NCBI GenBank assembly: GCA_947034885.2
Contig: OX344753.2
Coordinates: 2,232,001-2,296,000, forward strand
Direction of reading: 5' to 3'
DNA from: Thuidium tamariscinum
Taxonomy: Eukaryota; Streptophyta; Bryopsida; Hypnales; Thuidiaceae
DNA length: 64,000 nt
Shown: positions 13,049-23,874 of the stretch, piece after piece
Position numbering within the stretch: the stretch's first letter is position 1
Layout: every line of letters begins with the position of its first letter
Translations under genes and position numbers: made by a program
The notes under the pieces: model-generated
Told to the model about the DNA's origin: nothing
The model's database searches: none
Seen by the model: the letters and a program-made list of their open reading frames with translations, nothing else

Positions 13049-14206
13049 GTCTCTGAAGGTTGGACATAATATCATTGAATGATCAATTGATCACTAGTAT
13101 TGTCACATAAATAGAAAAATGGTGCAACACAAGAAAAGAGGCAAGGGGTCTTCACCGTAGAAGAAGAATCTGCACTCGTTCACTAGATGCTTAAAATGCA
13201 AAATCATGCACATCCTATTTCAATTATAGAGCTGAGGAGTAAGGTTGCAGAAATCACATAAGAACATTGCACACCTTTCATAGATGGCATCCCAGGACGT
13301 GGGTGACTTCAATGGTTCCAAAATCATCATTCCAAACTCATGTTGAGATGAACATACAGTGACTTCAAAAATTGAGTCTATATTTGTTTTTGTCTCACCC
13401 TATGCACCATATGTTGAATCTAAGTGGACAAAATTCAAATGAACAAACATGGATATTGTAGTATTCTTTGTGCACTACAATCCACAAAAAATTCAAAGCA
13501 GAAAGCAATTACGGTTTGGAAGTAAATGAATTCCAAAGCTAACCACCCTATAGACCCAGTTTGTTGAGGCTGGATTCATAATTCACTCCAAAAATTGCGT
13601 AAGCTTTTTTTTTTAGCCTTGCTAACTTGAATTTTTTTTAATATTATAATACACCATTTAAGACCCACTTCCATTGGTATTTTAAAAAGTTGACATACAC
13701 ATGAGTCAAAAAAATTATAATATATAGCAAAAAATGTAGATAGTTTGAATTCAAATGAAAATTGAAGATTTTTAATGAATCAAAGACTTAAGATGTCCAT
13801 TGCAATCATAGAAGATCTATAGTTTGCAATTTGAGTTGTTGTTGCATGTGTTTTAAATAGTTTTGACAATATTTGTTATAATACATAATTAATACAAAAC
13901 ATTATTATTTGTATTTAGCAACCAAAACAATTTTTTTTATAGCAATCTTTGTAAATCCAAAACATTAGTTTGTAAGGGTTGTATATAGCACATTTGTTTG
14001 GATTGCAAGTGATTTTAAATTAAATAACAACAACATAATGATGTCAAAACTTTAACAATATGTCAAATAAGCATTTTTATTAGAATTGCATCACCGGTCG
14101 ATCTACCCTTTTCAGAATTTTCTACCTTGGTGTCAGTCACGCAAGTAGTCACGAAATTTTTCTTGTAGCTTAATATATATTAGAATGCATGCGATTGCAA
14201 ATTTCA
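13049..14206. other. Gene-free AT-rich spacer
   Basis: I see no gene, no splice-linked frames and no repeat boundaries that I can place. Confidence 0.4.
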
Positions 14207-14409
14207 CATAACATTCAGTAGCCCATGGAAGGACTGCCTTCCCCTTGGTGAAGTCCCCATCACCTAATTTCATCTGACATTTCTTGGAGTTGCAACTTTA
14301 GTTATTGAATGGTGTGGAATACCATTGGTGCTGGATGGAATGGTGTGAGATATTCCACACCATTTCATCCGATGGGAGGCAGTGGGACAGGGTGCTACAG
14401 AATGTCAAT
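14207..14409. mobile_element. Inverted-repeat miniature element (CATAACATTCAGTAGC family), copy 1
   Basis: The left end CATAACATTCAGTAGC is mirrored, with changes, by the right end at 14,394-14,409. The element is a second copy of 17,841-18,059: both contain GAAGGACTGCCTT, a GTGAAGTCCCCATCAC block and a central palindrome built on GGAATGGTGTG. The superfamily is uncertain because no exact target duplication was found. The TIR length and stem-loop centre resemble hAT or Mutator-type miniatures. Confidence 0.75.
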
Positions 14410-14736
14410 AATTCAGGAGGGAGATACTAACTTGCCGGATTTGAGGATCAGTGCCATACTTTGTTTAAATTTGCCGGTTTCTTTCGTGTTACCTAGCTAA
14501 GAGAGCCTAATCAAAGAGATTAATATATAACATAGTGGAGTGTTCAAAGCTTTAATTCTTTAGGTACAATCATGATTCAGGGAGTTGAATCAACAAAATT
14601 GCGGCAAATGATCGACTAATTGCGCTAACTCTGTGCTGATTTATTCTTAACTAGTTAAGATGACATTGTAATGATTTAGAGTAGTATGATCATCTCTGTC
14701 TCGAGATTCCATTTCTTGGGAGAAAAATTAAGTGCA
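14410..14736. other. Gene-free spacer between two transposons
   Basis: This lies between the CATAACATTCAGTAGC-family element and the TTAA element starting at 14,737. No gene or repeat signal is seen. Confidence 0.4.
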
Positions 14737-15690
14737 TTAACCCCTAAAGCCTTGAACAACGTTTTTTGAGATTATAAATTTTTTGGGCAGCTCACTACGG
14801 ATGGAGTTTTTATATTTTTCCTTTGGAATTTTGATACAATGTGTGCCCGAGGAGCAGCTTTAAGGCTTGACAATTTTCATAACTTTTGACTTCACGGTTA
14901 AAAAGTTATGGCAGGATATGTTGTTTTCTTTACTCGGCGGGCAGCCCCGGCAACTGAAAAAACTTCTTCAAAAACACTTTTTTTTTAAAAGTGAAATTTT
15001 AAATTGGTTCTTTAGGTTTGTACAGACATGGAAAGATTTGAATCAATCCATTCCGATCAATGAGTCAAAAGTTATAAAGATTTTGAGTTTGGGATAGTTT
15101 GCGGCCGGTTACAGAATCTCTACAGCACAAAAAATGTTTGAAATTCTTCATTTAATTCAATTTTTCATATTTTTAGAAAAAAAATAAAAACAGAAGGTGT
15201 AGATTGTTTATTACAACATTTTAACCATTGGGATTGAAAATTTTCAATTCTATGAATTAAATGTTCACAATTTAGTATTTTGGCTCATTTTTTTACTTCT
15301 TTCTACTTACTTATTTTTTCCTATATGTTGTACAATTCCAAATGCTTTGAAATTTTTTGAGAATGTAGCCAACTTGCATTGAAGTATGAATTCAAAGAGT
15401 AACCACCATTTTGAATTTTTTTTCACACAAATGTGACCTTGTGAAGTGCAGCTGCCCAGATTTTTGCAGGGATAAAAAAACAATTTTTGTCAATTCAAAT
15501 GCTTATATCTTGCAATCTACATGATGTAAATTTCTGAAATTTTTTCCACATGTTTACAAAACACCTTACTATAAGATCCTATGATTACATGAGTCAAAAA
15601 TGTGTTTTAAAAAAAAATTGCACTTGTATTAGAAATGGCAGTTTTGGAGCATTTTTGGTGAAAACATAGTCAAAAACCTTTAGGGGTTAA
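14737..15690. mobile_element. TTAA-flanked CCC-ended DNA transposon, family A copy 2
   Basis: The body is 14,741-15,686 (946 bp), with TTAA at 14,737-14,740 and 15,687-15,690. The left end CCCCTAAAG is matched exactly by the inverse right end. The length is within 3 bp of the copy at 12,102-13,044 and the two align end to end, which fixes both boundaries independently of the TTAA criterion. The 76-codon frame near its left end is not shared intact with copy 1 and is probably chance. Confidence 0.85.
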
Positions 15691-16823
15691 TTACCCATTA
15701 TCCGAGAGTACCACTGACCGCCTTCAATTGAAGTATCAGATGATTTTCAGGCTCACAATTCTTGAAAGACACGGTCGTTGATCTTTTCCTCGATCCCCTA
15801 CTGGGTCGCTGGGTTTCATTTCTTTTGAGAAGGAGAGTACACTAAAGACCACCGCCTTCCGTTTCGGATTTTCTTCCCGGTTCTTGTCAGAGGTCTACGT
15901 CCGGTTGCTGATCTGTTTCTCCAGGCCAGCTTGAGCCGGTCGCTGCATGAATGATGTTGTATGACTTGGCCTCTTCTGTCGTTGCTCAGTTCGCAGCCTC
16001 TCAAACATCCGGGCAAAAACCACGTGAGTGACAAGACCCACGATTTAGTACTCCGGAATTAATTATATATCTTAGCTAGTTTTCAGTAGCATGGTTCGTT
16101 CATATGCACCTCTGTCCGTCGGTCGATCCTCGAGTAGTTCTGTTTGGAGCCGTGCCAGGATTTGAGCGCCTTTCTGATCTTCAGGAAACCGGGATTCGAT
16201 CAAACGCGTGCTTTGTCAAGACGAGACCGATCCTTGCATTCCCTTGCAATTGCTGCTGAAGGTGATACGTCTCAAGTGCTCGTGTTTTTTATTTTGTCGC
16301 TTTATTTTAGACCACAACACTTCGGCGATCGAGAGCTAACCTCCCTATTTTGTAATGGGAAATGATTCGTAGTAAAGATTTTTGATGCTTGAGCCGTCTT
16401 TCAAAGGAATTGCATGCATCGAGTACGTAGCTTCAAGTGTTTGACTTTTTGCATTTGCTCTTTGGTCAAGTATGTAATTCCTGTACAGATCATTTGCTTG
16501 CCTGTGTATGTTGTCTTCTTTAGGCTTCATTTTCTGATTCAAGCCGCAGAAGCAATCCCTCATTTCCTCTATTTGTTAATCATTTCGTGCACACTAATTA
16601 CTTCTTACGCAGGGGCTGGCTACAGAAAGTCAATTTCATAACAGTACTGTACTTAATTAAAATCTGCACTCATCGATCAATGATTGATATTCTTATGAAA
16701 TGTACATGCATCAGGGTTATTGTTGGATTCTAATCGAGGTTATACCCCTGGGCGATGGACACGTTGTAGCTAGCTGCTCTTCAATCAAAACCAGCTCCGA
16801 GCCGAGAATCGATTTCTCGTGCA
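15691..16823 (+). promoter_or_regulatory. Likely promoter / 5' leader region of the FPF1-like gene
   Basis: The stretch between the TTAA element and the FPF1-like start codon is less AT-rich than its surroundings and carries no recognisable coding sequence of its own. It is the only non-repeat DNA upstream of the gene, so promoter and 5' leader should lie here. No TATA box or transcription start can be assigned with confidence. Confidence 0.4.
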
Positions 16824-17168
16824 ATGCCTGGGGTGTGGTCGTTTGATTCCGACGGCATTTACTATGTCGTCGACAATCCGATGGAGGAGACAACGATTCC
16901 CGGGCCAGCCATGGGGCACAAGGTGCTCGTGCACAAAGCCACCAACACCACCATGGCGAGCTACGCGCAGCTCGACAGCAAGCTCCACGCGCATGGATGG
17001 TACCCGTACGCCCACGACGAGGAGATCCGCCAATACCACCGCCCGGGTGCCGGCCACTCCGTCGACCTCATCACCTGGCCTGCGTCTTTCTCCGACCTCC
17101 GCACGAACCACATGTATGATGTGGTGGTGAAAACTGGGTCCGCCTTCGAGGTCCGGGAGGCGGCATAA
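16824..17168 (+). CDS. FPF1: FPF1-like (flowering-promoting factor 1 family) protein
   Basis: This intronless 114-residue frame starts MPGVWSFDSDGIYYVVDNP, matching the MSGVWVF...LVENP opening of the plant FPF1/FLP1 family. It continues with the family landmarks KVLVH (about residues 35-39), a SYxxLDxKLxxxGW block (about 47-60), an acidic-to-basic segment ending RQYHR, and the C-terminal core MYDVVVKTGSAFEVRE (about 97-112). Length agrees with the usual ~110 residues. Family members are small soluble proteins, usually without introns, that affect flowering time, growth and gibberellin responses in angiosperms. Their biochemical activity is not established, and the role outside flowering plants is an inference. 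Codons are strongly GC-ending, unlike the flanking DNA. Overlapping frames on both strands are shadows. No neighbouring gene suggests a shared function. Confidence 0.92.
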   Translation: MPGVWSFDSDGIYYVVDNPMEETTIPGPAMGHKVLVHKATNTTMASYAQLDSKLHAHGWYPYAHDEEIRQYHRPGAGHSVDLITWPASFSDLRTNHMYDVVVKTGSAFEVREAA

Positions 17169-17840
17169 GATAGCTCGATCTCTAGCTCTCTCGTGATCGG
17201 ATCGAATCGAATTAATCGAACGGTGTCGTCCACGATTTTTGCACAGGATTTGAAGGGAGCCCAAGCTGAGGCAAGGAGGTTAATTAGTTCAGCGCTTGCA
17301 ATTAATGTACGATTGTTCCTGAGTGTTTGCCCGAGTGTGTAGTAGGATTGGCAGCTGATCTCCAATCTTGACCTCCGGCGTGCACAGGATTTCCTTCGAA
17401 CACCTCCATTTCCTGGATGCTCCCAATGATTTATACGTATTCTTCTGCCTCAGCCTGCTTCCATTCCCCGATCGAGCGCGTGCACAACTTCCCCTTGAAT
17501 GCAGCGACTCGACTCGACTGGAGGAAGAGCTCCCCAGCTTAATTAGACGTACTGTCCGGGAACAGGCCCCTTAATTAGAAGATCAGTGAGGATCCTTAAT
17601 CTGGGTTGAAGTTAAGCTTAGTTCATTTTACATCCGATTGGGAAACCACGAGTGCTTCAGTTCAGTTCTCTTCAGCATGATTGTGCTCAAACTTCAGCTT
17701 ATGGAAATTAATTTGCAATTGGGTGGGTGGGAAAGAGTCTATGCACATGCCAATCATGTTGAATGTTGAGGCACCAGTGACATGTCCCTCTCCTTGAATG
17801 TCACTTTCATTGTCACATGGAGCAATGGGAATGGGGTTGG
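17169..17840. other. FPF1-like 3' flank
   Basis: The moderately GC-rich stretch to about 17,600 probably includes the 3' untranslated region and terminator, but no polyadenylation site can be singled out. The minus-strand frame at 17,662-18,003 runs across the left boundary of the next transposon and is not credited as a gene. Confidence 0.4.
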
Positions 17841-18059
17841 CATAACATTCAGTAGCCCATAGAAGGACTGCCTTTCTCTTTGTGAAGTCCCCATCACGTA
17901 ATTTCATCTTACATTTCTTGAAGTTTGCAACTTTTGTTACTGAATGGTGTGGAATATTGTACACCATTTCATCTGTTGGATGGAATGGTGTGGGATGTTC
18001 CACACCATTTTAATTCATCCGCTGGGAGGCAGTGTAACAGGCTGCTACTGAATGTTATG
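17841..18059. mobile_element. Inverted-repeat miniature element (CATAACATTCAGTAGC family), copy 2
   Basis: The 16-bp terminal inverted repeat is perfect: CATAACATTCAGTAGC on the left, GCTACTGAATGTTATG on the right. The interior matches 14,207-14,409, including the GGAATGGTGTG palindromes. The intact ends make this the reference copy. No exact direct flank repeat was found. No coding capacity is claimed. Confidence 0.85.
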
Positions 18060-18936
18060 GGAGGGGAGAGTGGTTGAGAGATGTTGTCACATAGTTTTCA
18101 CTGTCTTTGATTGAATAAAATAGATGTTCAAGAATCATTTATGGTGAAGACTTAGGTTAGAGAAGGAATTGAAGCTCCTAATCAAGTGCACCTTTTGTTA
18201 AGGTAGACAGTCTGGATATGATATGGGTGTCTTGCATTAGAAAAAATTTGGACTCTCCAAAGGGCCGCCTAACTTTGACAAGCCGGTCTATATAAAGATT
18301 TTTGTGTACGTCCAATTTCTGTATAAAGTGTCCGATTCCTGACAGAAGATGCGGTTCAGCTTGTGTGCATATCTTCACTGTCACCTAGAATATGTCAATT
18401 TTTTATAGCTTTCGTGAAGAGCTTGTATTTCAAAGCTCTGACATTTGGCTGGATTGTTGAGCACATGACACTTGTACATCACAGATATAGGGGAAAATTC
18501 TACCTCATGCTAAGTAAAATGTAATGAGGGATCCCTTCCGCCACTTCTTAGCAGCCCTTTGGAGAGTCAAGATTTTCTCTAATGTTTTGGGTCTACAATC
18601 ATACACATACAATTTGGGTATTTGTTTTGTGTGCACAATATAGACCATACATATATATGTGTTGACATTGTCAATGTTAGATGTCGATTTTCTTGTCAGT
18701 TTCTTTGCAACTTGGCACAATGGGATTGGAATGAAGGAGAGTGGTTGAGAGATGGCCCATCCCTCTCGTTGTCTTTAGGAATAGCGGTATATTCCATCTT
18801 TCTCATTGTTTTTGAAAGAGCCGGATATCTAATTTTAAGATTGATGATGAGACTTTGTTTAGAGAATAAAATGTTCATGATTGAATGCACCTTTTTTATA
18901 AATAGAATGGGGTGGCATTACCCCCAAGATATAACA
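18060..18936. other. Gene-free spacer
   Basis: Several short frames overlap on both strands, but none has a recognisable domain or splice continuation. No gene is seen. Confidence 0.4.
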
Positions 18937-18956
18937 GGGTGAATGCAAGAAATACA

Positions 18957-19218
18957 TTAGAGGAGATTCGAGGGCAACGGGAGACTGTGAGTTCCCGAAG
19001 CAATGAACGCAGGAATCTGCCGCAAGAATGCGGAATTGGCCTCTGCTGACATGGTTGAGAGTGTGCCATGTCACCGATTTTTTTTTGGACTTTTTTTTGC
19101 ATTTTTGGACGAACTTTTTTTTTTCTTTTTGAAAAAAATTAATTAATTAATTAATGATTGAAAACAATTCGGGGAACAGGGCTTTCGCAGTCTCCTGTTG
19201 CCCTCGAATCTCCTCTAA
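18957..19218. mobile_element. Miniature inverted-repeat element, TTAGAGGAGATTCGAGGG ends
   Basis: The left arm TTAGAGGAGATTCGAGGGCA is mirrored at 19,189-19,218 by the inverse ending CTCGAATCTCCTCTAA, with arms of about 30 bp and one or two mismatches. The second arm layer (GTTCCCGAA against TTCGGGGAAC) extends the stem. A decayed relative of the left part lies at about 20,683-20,730 and possibly near 43,230. No coding content is seen. Confidence 0.8.
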
Positions 19219-19608
19219 GGTAGAACCACCCATAGTCGACCAAATAAGCACTTGGAGATATGATCTAGGATCGTACAAGGCAAAGTAAAAAATTTCAGAG
19301 GTGCATCTATAGAAATGAGGAGGATTGCAAAAACTTTGGTAATTTTACCACTCAAATTGAAATAATTATGAATTTTGAAAGGCAAAAAGTGCTTCGGACC
19401 TATTGCCGATCACTAACTTTAATCACTCAAAAACTATCTTTTTATTTATATCTTTTTACTTTTTGACTCACAAAATTGGAACATATGTTAATAACTTACA
19501 AGTCCCAATTTTGAAATGGAGAAAAAAACACTTTTTTTGCTATGGTTGGAAATACATCAATCCACAGGTTGGTTATTGGTCCCCGGTCGGAAATGGGCGG
19601 TCCTACCT
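19218..19608. mobile_element. Miniature element with AGGTAGAACCACCCAT ends and probable TA target
   Basis: The left end AGGTAGAACCACCCAT is mirrored by ATGGGCGGTCCTACCT. Both sides abut TA (19,216-19,217 and 19,609-19,610), which suits a mariner/Stowaway-type element, although the left TA also belongs to the end of the preceding element. The interior is homologous to 22,507-22,950 and, inverted, to about 44,220-44,420. Confidence 0.65.
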
Positions 19609-20318
19609 TAATGCTTCTACTATTTTGTGTCACACCGCATGTGCTGATCTGTTTTTTGGCCATACTTTTTGCATTTTAACTTGAAATGACTCAAAATTTC
19701 TAGGAAAGGTACTGATGACTATCATACACCTTACGTAATTTTTTCATAATTTTCAAAAATGATTTACTATTTAAATAGTATTAGTGACTGAATGTCACAA
19801 ATGCCATTTTGGAGGTTTTTAGTACTATTGAGTACCTTTTTTTTTAATGATTTTGAGCTCAAATTTGGATTTAATGGTCTTCTAGTACACTCATAGCTTT
19901 CACCTAGAGGGATTTCAAAAAAAATTATTTTTACGTGGTGTACAAGTCCACTAAGTGAGTCTCCTTCTACATTTTTTTGGAAACATGTAAAAAGTGATTT
20001 TGGTGATTTTGGTGATTAATAATCATCTCTATACGGTTTTTGCAAATGAAATTTTTTAATTTTTATTTTTATTTTTTATTTTTATTTTTTACTAATTAAA
20101 ACATAAAAGTATGTATTTTCTTGAGGTTTGGCACTTTTCAAGTTCTCCTACTTAGAGATTTTCTTAACAAATTTCCTTTCGTGGTTTTCTTCATCTTAAA
20201 GGTCTTTAGATTAGTCATATTTTTAAAAAAAATTTAAAATTATTTTTCTAATTTTAAAGTGCTCCCGAAAAAATCAGCCAAATGCAACAAATAGTACAAG
20301 TGCTTCTTGCATTCACCC

Positions 20319-20843
20319 AACAATTCATCATGCAACTTTAACCACCCAAAATATTCTTAAAGCACAAAGTCAATGGGCCTTGGAGGGATAAAGTTGAATA
20401 TTGAAATGTATATAAGTGCCTCCTATTCTTCTAATAAGTTTTAAAGTATAATATCACATAGGTGCGTTGTATAGGGTCTACAATTATATCCTTAGAGTTT
20501 GGGTATTAGTCTTGAGAATAGTCTAGCTAGATTATAGGGTGTTAGTAGCAAATTTACAATTGAAGCACACAAACATGGAGGAGACTATGGATATTATGAA
20601 TAAGGATAGGGATTTACTTTCTTATTTGAAAATATAACTAAGATGGTATTAAAAGTGAAGTGTTTGATGATGTAAACATATGCCATTAGAGGACATTTGA
20701 GGGTTATGAGAGACTATGAGTTCTTTAGAATTCACGGACTATCGGAACATACTACATCAGCAGTTTGATGATAATATTGTTTGAAAATTACTATTTTTTA
20801 CTTTTTTTGTTTAAGAAAAAAATTTAATATTTTTGTAATTTAA
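20319..20843. other. Gene-free spacer with a decayed TTAGAGG-family fragment
   Basis: A diverged left end of the 18,957-19,218 family (TTAGAGGACATTTGAGGG) is seen at about 20,683. Otherwise no gene or boundary can be placed. Confidence 0.45.
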
Positions 20844-21642
20844 GGGTGATTGCAAGAAACACTTGTCTTATTTTTGTCCCCTTGACCTCCAACAAATAGT
20901 TTTTTTGAGCATAAAGGTCGTTGCAAGAAACACTTACCAGTTTTGGCTCAAAATGGCTCAAAATCAATGAGTTCTGTGAGTCTTGTGACTTTTGGAATAA
21001 ATTTTTTTTAAATTGAAAAAAATATGGATAATTTGAAGATCAATTAGAATATTATGTCTCTTGAAATTCAGACCTAAGAAATTTTTTCTCTAAATGTTAT
21101 AGACAATAGAAAATACAATGAAAATAGCTCTCTTTTCACTAATTTGGTAAAAATAGTAAAAAAATTCAAAAAATGAAAATTCAAAAAGAGTTTTTTCGCC
21201 AAGTAAAGGTCTTTTTTTTCCAACAAATTTCATCTTTGGAAAAAATAAATATTATTCTCCACACTTGCGCAAAGTCAGCCACTTTGACGACATGTGGAGG
21301 TTGAACAGTATAGTATTTTCAAAAAATCTCTTTGTGGTCTTGTGTAACTTCAGGTGAGGTCCTTGCATGCCAATTTTTAGCTCAAAATTTGCATTTTGGG
21401 GTCAAAAATAGGACTAAACCCCCCCAAAATGGCCAAAGTAGACACCCAATCAGGGGCAGTTTAAAAATATTAAATTAATTTTTAAAGAATTGAAAAAATT
21501 ACACAAAATTTAAAACTTTTGTAGGCACCTTTATTTCAAGTTTCAAGTCAAATGAAAAAAAGATGAAAAAGTTATGAGCAAAAAACTACCTCCTAAAGGT
21601 CAAGGGGACAAAAAAAAGGACAAGTGTTTCTTGCAATCACCC
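20844..21642. mobile_element. DNA transposon with ~45-bp inverted ends, GGGTGATTGCAAGAAACACT
   Basis: The left end GGGTGATTGCAAGAAACACT continues into TTGTC...TTTGTCCCCTTGACCT and is mirrored by the right end almost perfectly over about 45 bp, with weaker similarity to about 70 bp. It belongs to the same terminal family as 18,937-20,318 and 48,351-49,067. Flanks are TTTAA on the left and ATAAC on the right, so the target duplication is not resolved. No reading frame of useful length is present. The well-matched arms suggest this is the youngest copy here. Confidence 0.85.
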
Positions 21643-22506
21643 ATAACTTTTGCTAATTTTGTTCTTTTTGATTTGAAATTTGAAATAAAGGTGCACACAA
21701 AAGTTTTCGATGTTGAGTAATATTTTCAAAATTTTTAAAATTGATTTACTATTTTTAACCTGCCCTCAATTGGTTGGTTTTATTCCTATTTTTGCCATAA
21801 GAATCCGAATTTGAAGCCACAAATTGCACAAGATGGAAGTCTATTAACATTATAAGGATTGACAATGAGTTTTTATGAAATTAGTAACATGCCTATTGCA
21901 CACAAGGGATCAAAGTAACCTTCTCAAGTACAAAGGCTATGAAGAGGGAAAAAATTTCCTAGAGGAATTTTTATTGCAATATGAACACAACCTTGTCTAA
22001 GAAAATGGATTTTCTTAAAATAATTTTTTGAATTTTTTAGAATTATTAAAAATGAAAAGGTTGATAGACCCCTTTTCTACTATTTTCTACTACTAGTGGC
22101 CTCTGTAGTACTTTGTAGTAGTCTACAATACTACATAATACTAACAGATAGTTCAGATCTATAGGCACTTTGATCTGATGGTTAAAATTTGTAGACGCAA
22201 TGCTGACGTGCAGTACTGGTAGTATTGCGCAGTGCAACCAATCCTATGGCTTAAAATTGCATTTCTGAGATATAAACGTGAAGTCCTTTTTGCAATCATC
22301 CTTAAAAAAGAATCAACTTTAGGTTTCTATAAAAAAATTTGAAATTTTTGAAAAACAAAATTTTAATTTTTTTTTCAAAATTCAAAAATTTAGCTATTAT
22401 GGGCTGATTTACTATTCCAAAAAAATACATGGAATAGGCAAGGGAATGGCCTTGAAATGGCCTCCCTTGCCCTCAAAAGTCCTCAAATGATTTGAATGAT
22501 TGTATA
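21643..22506. other. Gene-free AT-rich spacer
   Basis: Repetitive AT-rich DNA with a short minus-strand frame (22,046-22,237) and no recognisable motif. Confidence 0.4.
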
Positions 22507-22950
22507 AGGTAGAAACACCCACTATTGATCAATTAAGGTATTCTAATCATGCTCTAGTATAGTGCAAGGCAAAGCAAATATTTTTGGGGGTGCAATGATA
22601 GGAATGATGGGGATTACAAAAAATTTGGTAATTTTATTGCATAAATTGAAATTACCTATGAATTTTGAAAGGCAAAATGTGTTACAAACCAATAATCAAT
22701 GTCTAAACTCTTTCAATTACTATCATTGAAGAAGTCAACTCCTTTCTTGTTTGTTACTTGCTACTTTATTGCTCACTAGTTTAGAACATGTGTTATGAAC
22801 TCGGTTATGAACTTATTTGTCCCAATCTTGTAAAAGAAACAAAAAAACGCATTCCAAGTTTGGGTCAAAAATATGTCATAGCCTTACTAGAAATAAATGT
22901 AGTCTATAGGTTGGAGATGAGGTGTTCATCACTTATAGGTGATTCTACCT
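22507..22950. mobile_element. AGGTAGAAxCACC-ended miniature element, second copy
   Basis: The left end AGGTAGAAACACC is mirrored by GGTGATTCTACCT, and the interior aligns with 19,218-19,608 (GTGCAAGGCAAAGCAAAT, GGTAATTTTA, TGAATTTTGAAAGGCAAAA). The left flank is TA and the right flank TC, so one side of the presumed TA duplication has changed. The short frame 22,788-22,970 runs through its right end and is not a gene. Confidence 0.65.
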
Positions 22951-23295
22951 TCAATGGAAAATTTCATTAAATGTATTCCATATGTCATTTTTCAAACTAT
23001 GCAATTTGAACTAAAAACTGGCATCTAGAACTTGTATACATTTTAGACATGTAGGACACATATAGATTTAAAAATTCTATAATAGATTTAGATTTTAGAC
23101 TATGTGGTCCAAAATATCTTGGACAAATATAGATTTCAAACATCTACAATACATGTAGATTTATAAAATCTATGCCTGATTTAGATTTTAAATTGCATAG
23201 TGTGAACTATTAAAAGTATCAAAGTAATGGAATTTAGCCATTTTAATGAAATTTGCTATATAATATTTGTATAATGATGCAGCCAAGTATTACTC

Positions 23296-23590
23296 CAGCC
23301 AAAAACAAGAATTGCACATGTAAGATTAGCATTTGTAGATAGACATGCTAGAGCTAATTAAGGACAATAATTACATAGGTAACAATGACATTTTGTAGGT
23401 AGAAATGTTAAAGCCACGTTGATTGCTCAATTAAGGACAATAATTGTATAGACAACAATAGCATATATGATTGGGTAGAAATGCTTGAGCCAAGTAACAT
23501 TGGAGCTACATACATATATATAAAGGGGCCCAAAACAATAATTGCATAGGCAACAATAACATTTGTGGTAGAAATTGTCATGTTTGAGTT
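23296..23590. repeat. Decayed tandem repeat, about four units of 60-75 bp
   Basis: Units begin with ACAATAATT(G/A)CATAGG or a variant and contain AACAATGACATTTGTAGG-like and AGAAATG segments. Copies start near 23,308, 23,363, 23,437 and 23,536. Unit lengths vary and the units are well diverged. Short frames on both strands here are by-products of the repeat. Confidence 0.6.
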
Positions 23591-23874
23591 ACCTAATCCA
23601 ATGTATAAAGAGTCTTTGAATAGTCTTCCCAAAGATTATAAAAGTATTTTGTCCTACAAACATTCAACAAGCTATATTTTGAATGCCTTTTATTCCTCTA
23701 AATATTATACATATACATATTACTTACCATTTCCTTGCAACTCATTAATTTATGTATAATCTATAATTTTTATTTCAAAAATAAATAAGCAAAATACCAT
23801 TTGGAGTAATTAAAACACAATATCACAAATAACTACTTGCAAGTGCTATTCAAGATTTTATATCTTGAGTTCTT

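Larger units (their letters stand above)
18937..20318. mobile_element. Composite element with GGGTGAATGCAAGAA ends, interrupted by two insertions
   Basis: The left end GGGTGAATGCAAGAAATAC is mirrored by the right end GTGCTTCTTGCATTCACCC. The right part (about 19,612-20,318) aligns with 48,380-49,067, a copy of the same family that is not interrupted. Relative to that copy, about 650 bp near the left end is extra and consists of two adjacent inverted-repeat elements (18,957-19,218 and 19,218-19,608). This is therefore a DNA transposon carrying two later insertions. No transposase frame is visible. Confidence 0.7.

Noticed and set aside
16785-17365. Two minus-strand frames of 159 and 134 codons
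   Set aside because: They are shadows of the GC-rich FPF1-like gene on the opposite strand.
17662-18003. 113-codon minus-strand frame, partly shared in frame with 14,207-14,409
   Set aside because: It crosses the left boundary of an inverted-repeat element, and the part outside the element has no counterpart at the other copy, so it is not one gene.
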